NCBI RefSeq assembly: GCF_003116815.1
Contig: NZ_QDKQ01000003.1
Location: 1 to 47,583 of the forward strand
DNA from: Caulobacter endophyticus
GTDB lineage: Bacteria; Pseudomonadota; Alphaproteobacteria; Caulobacterales; Caulobacteraceae
Reading direction: 5' to 3'
DNA: 47,583 bases
The notes beneath the pieces were generated by a model that saw only the letters and a list, made by a program, of their open reading frames with translations, did not search any database and was not told the DNA's origin. Made by a program: the position numbers and the translations under genes. The number at the start of each line of letters is the position of its first letter. The stretch's first letter is position 1. Below, in pieces: positions 42,854 through 47,583 of this stretch.

Positions 42854-43327
42854 CTACTTCACCGCCGCCGCGCCCGCCCGGGCCAGGACGCCGTCCTGCT
42901 CGGGCGTGGCCCCGGCCACGCCGACCGCTCCGACGATCCGGCCCTCGACCAGCAGCAGCTCGCCGCCCTCGATGGCCAGGGCGCCGTTGGAGATGGCGTT
43001 GAGGTTGCCGCCCTTGACCGCGTCCTGGAACGCCTTGGTCGGGCGGCGATAGGCGGTGGCGGTCTCGGCCTTGCGGCGCGAGACCTCGGGGGCCGAGTAC
43101 GAGGCCCCGTCCATCTTCCACACCAGCACCGGCTGCCCGTTCGGCTCGACCACCGTGATGGTCACGGCCACGCCGCTCTTCAGGGCCTCGGCCTCGGCGG
43201 CGGCGGCCACGGCCTTGGCCTCCTTCAGCGTGACATTGCGGCCGTAGGGTTCGGCCGCCCAGGCGGTGGAGGCCGCCAGCAGGCCGGCGGCGATCAGTGC
43301 GGAAGCACTCAGGATGGGGCGGATCAT
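42854..43327 (-). CDS. Secreted GlcG/HbpS-like protein, 157 aa
   Basis: A signal peptide (MIRPILSASALIAAGLLAAS, cleaved after AWA near residue 24) is followed by the DUF336 core: TLKEAKAVAAAAEAEALKSG, VTITVVEPNGQPVLVWKMDG, and GGELLLVEGRIVGAVGVAGA. Family members include GlcG of the glycolate operon and HbpS, an extracellular haem-binding sensor partner in Streptomyces; many others are uncharacterised. Here the ATG overlaps the stop of the 1267-residue enzyme-like gene by four bases, so the two are translationally coupled and both exported. That pairing suggests a joint extracytoplasmic job. Haem or small-acid binding is conjecture. Confidence 0.88.
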   Translation of the reverse strand: MIRPILSASALIAAGLLAASTAWAAEPYGRNVTLKEAKAVAAAAEAEALKSGVAVTITVVEPNGQPVLVWKMDGASYSAPEVSRRKAETATAYRRPTKAFQDAVKGGNLNAISNGALAIEGGELLLVEGRIVGAVGVAGATPEQDGVLARAGAAAVK

Positions 43328-46300
43328 GGCAGCTTCACCTCGTCGTTGAGGGCGGTGATCTGCGGCTGGTCGCTGACGATGCGCAGGCGCAGTTCCGACG
43401 GCCTGGCGCCGGCCGGGATCTTCAGGCGGGCGGCGTGCACCTTCGGCAGAAGGTCCTTGGGCGCGGCCAGGGCAGGGACGGCGACACTGGCCAGCACCTT
43501 GCCCGCGGCATCGACCAGCTCCAGCTTCGAAGCCTTGGCGTCCTGGGCGCCCAGGCTGTGGACCTTGGCCGTGATCATCGAGCCCTTCACGCTCACGTCG
43601 CCGCGGCCGATGCCGAGGTCGGCGCGCCGGGCGGGATCGTCGCCGGGCGTGGCCAGCGCCATGTCGATGATCGTCGTCTGGCCCGGCGCCAGCACGACGG
43701 TGACGGCCTTGGTGCGCTCGAAGGCGACCTGCCGCGTCTCGCCCGCACCGTCGATCACGTCGTCGCCCGTGGTGTCGACGCCCTGCGTCAGGGTCCACTG
43801 GCCCGGCGCGACCATCCAGCCGGTCATCGTCGCCGTCACCGGCTTGTCCGACAGGTTGTAGGCCACGACCTTGAAGCCCTTGGCCGCGCCGTCCCTGACC
43901 AGGATCGCCACGTCCTCACCTTTCGCGCCGTCTTCGAAGCGCCAGCTGACCAGGTGCCCCGGGTTCATCTGGCCGCGCTTGTTGGCGATGCCGCCCAGGC
44001 GCGAACGCTGCAGCACGTCGGACGGGATCTCCACCCGGTCCGACCACCAGTGGCCCTCGGTGTGCATGTACATGTGCTGGTCGGCCCACTGGATCTCGTC
44101 GGCATAGGCCTTTTCGAGCCAGGTCTTGTCGCCGGTCAGGCTCCAGGCGGCGAAGCGCTCCATGGCCCCGCCCCTGGCGGCCGACTTGACGATCGCGTCC
44201 TTGTTGGCCTCGCCCAGGTTCAGCATCGACAGGGCGTTGTCGTTGAGGTCGTTGAGCGACTTGATCCCGTTCTTGCCCATCCGCCACTGGATCGGCGCCA
44301 GGTACTTGGCCTCGCCAGTCCAGCGCCAGGCCTGCCAGAAGATCTGGAACGGCCCGCTGGCCCCCGAGCCCTGCAGCACCGTGCCGCCGCGCTCGGCGTC
44401 GGTGCGCCAGTTGATCTCGTTGGGATAGGAGCCGTCGGGCTTGACGTGCGCCAGATAGCCGTCGGCCAGGCCCAGCACGATGTCGCGGGCGGTCTGGTCG
44501 CGGTTGTAGTCGCCGATCAGGATCGCCGGGTGCGCCACGCCGAACGAATAGGGCTTCTGCCACTCCCACGGGCCTTCGCGGTACGAGATCGAGCCGCTGT
44601 ACCAGTTGGTGTTGAAGTGGACGTGGCCGGCCGGATTGCGATCGATGATCCTGGGCAGGGCCTTCACCGTCGTGAACAGCCGCTCGACGGCCAGGGGATC
44701 GCCGTAGTCGAGATACATCGCCTCGCTGTTGGAGTTGATGCCTTCCTCGTAGGCGTGCAACTCGTCCGTGGCGATGGTCGACAGGCCATTGGTGAACATG
44801 CCGTTGCGGTAGACCGCGTCGGTCAGCAGGTTCAGCGAGCCCCTCACCTTGTCGGGATCGACGCCCATCAAGGCCAGGCCCGGCCACTGTTGCAGGAGGT
44901 CGGTGTCGTCCGACAGGCCGCCGCCGAAGTCGCCGTAGGGAACCTGGCGCTCGTCGATCCACCAGTTGATGAACTTGGCCACCCGCTTGAGGTCTTCCGT
45001 CTGGCGGAAGGCCCACAGCGGAACCCCCGCCGGCGCCTTGGGCTGCTCGAAGGCCGGCCAGCCCTGGCTGCCATAGGTGATGTCGCCCCAGTACTCGCGG
45101 CCTTCCTTGTGGTCGGGCTCGACGCGCAGCAGGTCGGAGATGTCGGCATAGAGGCGGCGATAGAGGCCCTGGCGCTTGGAGGTGGTGTGCTCCTCCACCA
45201 GGAAGGCCCAGTTGTCCTTCACCTGGTTGAAGCGGTCGGCCACGTGCTCGGCCCTGGCCTCCTCGCGGGCCTTGAACACCAGCCGCACCTTGGCGCCGTC
45301 CAGGGCCTTGGGGCCGAACTCGGCGCTGTCGGCGGCGATGGTCAGGTACAGGCTGTCTGCCGTGAGAATCCGGTCGCGCAGGTCCAGCCACAGGGTGCGG
45401 GCCTCGCCCGCCTTCACCGAGACCGAAACGTCGATCATGTTGCGGCCCGGCCAGATCGGGTCCTTGACCTGGATGTTCAGCGGGATCGTGGTTCCCGCAG
45501 CGCCGGGCAGGGCGGGGATGTCCAGCGCGACGCCGTCCAGGCCGTCGCGGGCGTTCTCCCAGCCATAGGCCCAGTTGCGGGCCAGGGCTTGCGCGGCCGG
45601 GGCGTCGCCGAAGCCCGACGGGATCATCACGTGGACGATCGGCAGGCCTTTGGCGGTGAGGTCGGCGGCCGGGCGCTTGCGCTGCGGGGCCGCATCGGGG
45701 ATGGCCACCACCGTCGCCCGCTCGCCGGCCGGGAAGCGCCCGGCGACATAGGCGTTGAGGTCGGAGAGGTTCAGATAGTCCGGCGCCACCTCGGCGCGGA
45801 CCGTGTAGCTCATCTTGAAGACGCCCGCGGGCTCCTTGCCGGCGCTGACGTCATAGGCCCAGATCTCCTGGATCGGGGTTTCCTGGTCGGTGTTGGTGAA
45901 GGTCAGCACGCCGCCCTTCAGCGGCTGGGCCAGGGTGGTCACCGAGCGGTAGAGGCCCTTGGGCCGCACGCCGACCTTTTGGCCCTTCTCACCGGCTCTC
46001 GCCGCCCAGGTCAGGTCGCCATAGGCCGGGCCCTGGATCTCCAGGCGGCTGATCGGCTCGTCGGGCAGGGCCAGGGTCAGGGCCTTGCCGCCCTCGACAT
46101 AGGTGTTCCAGTCCGGCAGCGGGAAATAGTCGTCGCGGCCTTCAAGGCGCGAGCGGTTGTAGACGCCAGGCCAGGTGGTCTCGGGGATGCCGTCGTTGGC
46201 CCGCCACATCCATTCCTTGATGTCCTTGGCGTCGGCGAACTCGACCTTGCGGATGCGGGTGGCCGGATCGGTCAGCAGGGGCGGGGCCTCGCCGGTCCAG

Positions 46301-47127
46301 CCATGGCGCAGACGCCAGGCCGCGCGCGTGGCCGGATCCTCCAGCGTCGGAACCGGGGCGGCCGCGGCGGGCGCCGCGTTGCGGGCGAGAGCCGCGATGC
46401 CGGCCCCGTCCAGCGCGCGGTCGTAGACGCGGATTTCGTCCAGGTCGCCGCCGCGCAGGAAGTTGTAGCGGCTCTGCACCTGGTGCGGGGCGATCACCCG
46501 GCCGGCGATGCCGAACTGATCCAGGCCCGCGTCATAGACCCGCCTGGCCTCCTTCCTGGCGACCGGCTTGCCGTCGATGAACAGCTGCACGCCGGTCTGC
46601 TCGTCCCAGGTGAAGGCCAGGTGCGTCCAAGCGTCAGCGGCGGGCGGCTTGTCCAGCTTGAACGAGACGCGGGTGCGGGCCAGGCCGTTGTCGGTGACGA
46701 AGGCGTCGAAGCCGGAGCCGTTCCAGTCGATACGCAGGAACGCCATGTCCCAGCTGGTGTGGTCGGCGTAGCCGACGCGGAAGATCACGAACGGCGCGAC
46801 GCCCACGGGATATCCCGAGCGCCAGAAGAACGACAGGGTCCCGCGCTGGGCCTGGATGTTGCCCGGCGCGTTCCAGGCCAGGATCCCGTCGTCCTGGGCC
46901 GACAGCGCCGGTCCGGTCTTGCCGGTGGGGATCACCGCCACCTTGTCGGCGAAGTTGGGAACGGCGTCGCCGGCGGCGTAATCGGCCTTCAGGCCGTTGT
47001 CGCCCGAGACATGGAAGAGGAGGGCGGGCTCGGCCGCTGCCGCGTCGGCCGCCCCGGCCGCCCCGGCCGCCCCGGCCGCAACGAGAACCGAGAAGGCCGA
47101 GGCCACAAAAAGCGCCTGCTTTACCAC
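43324..47127 (-). CDS. Giant secreted protein with LamG-like domain, 1267 aa
   Basis: The start is GTG (GGAG six bases ahead) with a signal peptide of about 27 residues and an Ala/Gly tandem stretch (AAGAAGAAGAAD). Residues about 60-250 form a LamG/concanavalin-like sandwich: ILAWNAPGNIQAQRGTLSFF, QTGVQLFIDGKPVAR, GDLDEIRVYDRALDG. The centre, near 700-950, has INWWIDERQVPYGDFGGG, SDDTDLLQQWPG, EGINSNSEAMYLDYGDP and HVHFNTNWYSGS, with repeated helices like an (alpha/alpha)-barrel. The last 250 residues are beta-rich. This looks like a large polysaccharide lyase or hydrolase, but I cannot place it in a named family. A shared operator-like motif lies upstream. Confidence 0.85.
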   Translation of the reverse strand: MVKQALFVASAFSVLVAAGAAGAAGAADAAAAEPALLFHVSGDNGLKADYAAGDAVPNFADKVAVIPTGKTGPALSAQDDGILAWNAPGNIQAQRGTLSFFWRSGYPVGVAPFVIFRVGYADHTSWDMAFLRIDWNGSGFDAFVTDNGLARTRVSFKLDKPPAADAWTHLAFTWDEQTGVQLFIDGKPVARKEARRVYDAGLDQFGIAGRVIAPHQVQSRYNFLRGGDLDEIRVYDRALDGAGIAALARNAAPAAAAPVPTLEDPATRAAWRLRHGWTGEAPPLLTDPATRIRKVEFADAKDIKEWMWRANDGIPETTWPGVYNRSRLEGRDDYFPLPDWNTYVEGGKALTLALPDEPISRLEIQGPAYGDLTWAARAGEKGQKVGVRPKGLYRSVTTLAQPLKGGVLTFTNTDQETPIQEIWAYDVSAGKEPAGVFKMSYTVRAEVAPDYLNLSDLNAYVAGRFPAGERATVVAIPDAAPQRKRPAADLTAKGLPIVHVMIPSGFGDAPAAQALARNWAYGWENARDGLDGVALDIPALPGAAGTTIPLNIQVKDPIWPGRNMIDVSVSVKAGEARTLWLDLRDRILTADSLYLTIAADSAEFGPKALDGAKVRLVFKAREEARAEHVADRFNQVKDNWAFLVEEHTTSKRQGLYRRLYADISDLLRVEPDHKEGREYWGDITYGSQGWPAFEQPKAPAGVPLWAFRQTEDLKRVAKFINWWIDERQVPYGDFGGGLSDDTDLLQQWPGLALMGVDPDKVRGSLNLLTDAVYRNGMFTNGLSTIATDELHAYEEGINSNSEAMYLDYGDPLAVERLFTTVKALPRIIDRNPAGHVHFNTNWYSGSISYREGPWEWQKPYSFGVAHPAILIGDYNRDQTARDIVLGLADGYLAHVKPDGSYPNEINWRTDAERGGTVLQGSGASGPFQIFWQAWRWTGEAKYLAPIQWRMGKNGIKSLNDLNDNALSMLNLGEANKDAIVKSAARGGAMERFAAWSLTGDKTWLEKAYADEIQWADQHMYMHTEGHWWSDRVEIPSDVLQRSRLGGIANKRGQMNPGHLVSWRFEDGAKGEDVAILVRDGAAKGFKVVAYNLSDKPVTATMTGWMVAPGQWTLTQGVDTTGDDVIDGAGETRQVAFERTKAVTVVLAPGQTTIIDMALATPGDDPARRADLGIGRGDVSVKGSMITAKVHSLGAQDAKASKLELVDAAGKVLASVAVPALAAPKDLLPKVHAARLKIPAGARPSELRLRIVSDQPQITALNDEVKLP

Positions 47128-47148
47128 GCGTCACTCCCTGGTCGTTCT

Positions 47149-47167
47149 TATTGGAAACCGGTGTCAT
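47149..47167 (-). promoter_or_regulatory. ACCGGT operator-like motif upstream of the LamG-like giant
   Basis: On the minus strand it reads CCATGACACCGGTTTCCAAT (47150-47169 region), about 30 bases before the GTG start. CATGACACCGGT is identical to the motif ahead of the pectate lyase. The mirrored half is TTTCCA, a common right half of LacI/GalR operators, making a mixed palindrome. Confidence 0.5.
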
Positions 47168-47255
47168 GGCTCCTGCGACGCTTTTAGCGCGACCGGCCCG
47201 CGTTGCAAACCGGCCTTGGCCTGTTACGCCTTACGGGTGGGTGTGCCGAGCGAGA

Positions 47256-47385
47256 TGCTCCCCCTAAGGGGGAGCTGTCGCGAAGCGACTGAGGGGGAAG
47301 TGGTCTGTGAACCAGCAGCCGCTTCGACCTCAGCAGATACTTCCCCCTCCGGCCCTCCGGGCCGCCTCCCCCTTCGAGGGGAGGA
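47256..47385. repeat. Mosaic intergenic repeat, copy C (inverted)
   Basis: In the opposite orientation to copies A and B. Its reverse complement starts TCCTCCCCTCGAAGGGGGAG, carries the GGCCCGGAGGGCCGGAGGG block and the TGCTGGTTCACAG middle, and ends CGACAGCTCCCCCTTAGGGG. It lies between the divergent LamG-like giant and the biotin carboxylase gene. Confidence 0.85.
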
Positions 47386-47415
47386 TCTGCAAAGACCAAC
47401 CGTCCGAGGCCGCCG

Positions 47416-47583
47416 ATGTTCACGAAGATCCTGATCGCCAACCGGGGCGAGATCGCGGTGCGGGTGATCAAGACGTGCCGGCGGTTGGGGATAGCCACGG
47501 TGGTGGTCTATTCGGACGCCGACGCCGACAGCCTGGCGGTGGAGATGGCCGACGAGGCCGTGCACATCGGGGCCTCGCCGGCC
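47416..47583 (+). CDS. Biotin carboxylase subunit of an acyl-CoA carboxylase (partial)
   Basis: The first 56 codons before the right edge read [20 protein letters not shown], then [20 protein letters not shown] and a DEAVHIG motif. This is the N-terminal ATP-grasp (biotin carboxylase) start shared by AccC, propionyl-CoA carboxylase alpha and methylcrotonyl-CoA carboxylase alpha. The phrase [13 protein letters not shown] with YSDAD resembles the PCC/MCC-type alpha chains more than AccC. The decisive C-terminal part is outside the window. Confidence 0.88.
   Translation, partial: MFTKILIANRGEIAVRVIKTCRRLGIATVVVYSDADADSLAVEMADEAVHIGASPA

Noticed and set aside
43297..47187. 1296-codon plus-strand open frame antisense to the LamG-like giant
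   Set aside because: No signal, domain or RBS. The minus strand shows signal peptide, LamG-like domain and proper ribosome site.

Overview
The window reads as chromosomal DNA of a GC-rich alphaproteobacterium, most likely Caulobacter or a close relative in Caulobacterales. The reasons are very high GC at third codon positions, a TonB-dependent receptor, several secreted plant-polymer enzymes, BA14K-, CZB- and DUF4880-type small proteins, and three copies of a mosaic intergenic repeat of the CTCCCCCTTCGGGGGGAG type. I see no tRNA, rRNA, IS element, prophage or CRISPR array. The genus call is inference from gene content, not from a marker gene.

Layout. 1-0.5 kb: start of a dicarboxylate-type symporter and a small HTH-like protein. 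0.7-4.6 kb: a TonB-dependent receptor with a strong terminator, a truncated FecR-like membrane protein and a CZB-domain protein. 4.6-13.7 kb (minus strand): a four-gene MdtABC/MuxABC-type RND efflux operon (adaptor, two pumps, outer-membrane lipoprotein). 13.8-19.7 kb: a BA14K-like protein, then a neighbourhood holding the whole EF-P beta-lysylation set: epmB with an rRNA pseudouridine synthase, a divergent LysR regulator, a VOC protein, epmA, and divergent efp. 19.7-21.8 kb: catalase and, divergently, a MerC-like membrane protein behind a Zur-like palindrome.

22.2-28.5 kb: carbohydrate and hydrolase genes: GH9 glycosidase, an NTF2-like secreted protein, a DUF885 peptidase-like protein, and a PL10 pectate lyase. 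LacI-type palindromes lie upstream of the GH9, DUF885 and PL10 genes. 28.5-31.7 kb: an orphan hairpin pair that could end a small RNA, a small gene whose coding signal runs through a stop and then changes frame, a class A PBP, and two repeat elements. 31.7-33.4 kb: an Asp/Glu racemase-family gene behind dcyD (D-amino-acid metabolism). 33.6-35.5 kb: TPR protein, small secreted protein, YpfJ-type metallopeptidase. 35.6-37.6 kb: TPP riboswitch and thiC.

37.7-42.8 kb: a Zeta-like P-loop protein coupled to a 53-residue partner, an S41-type peptidase, several small proteins, msrB, a YbjQ-family protein and a DJ-1/PfpI protein. 42.9-47.1 kb (minus strand): a 1267-residue secreted protein with a LamG-like domain and no family I recognise past that domain, overlapping a secreted GlcG/HbpS-like gene by four bases. 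The promoter region of this pair shares a 12-base motif with the pectate lyase promoter. The window closes with a third mosaic repeat and the start of a biotin-carboxylase subunit gene.

The best candidate for something undescribed is the LamG-like giant plus GlcG/HbpS pair with its shared operator-like motif. The Zeta-like pair, the interrupted small gene at 29.0-29.4 kb, and the orphan hairpins at 28.9 kb are the next ones to check.
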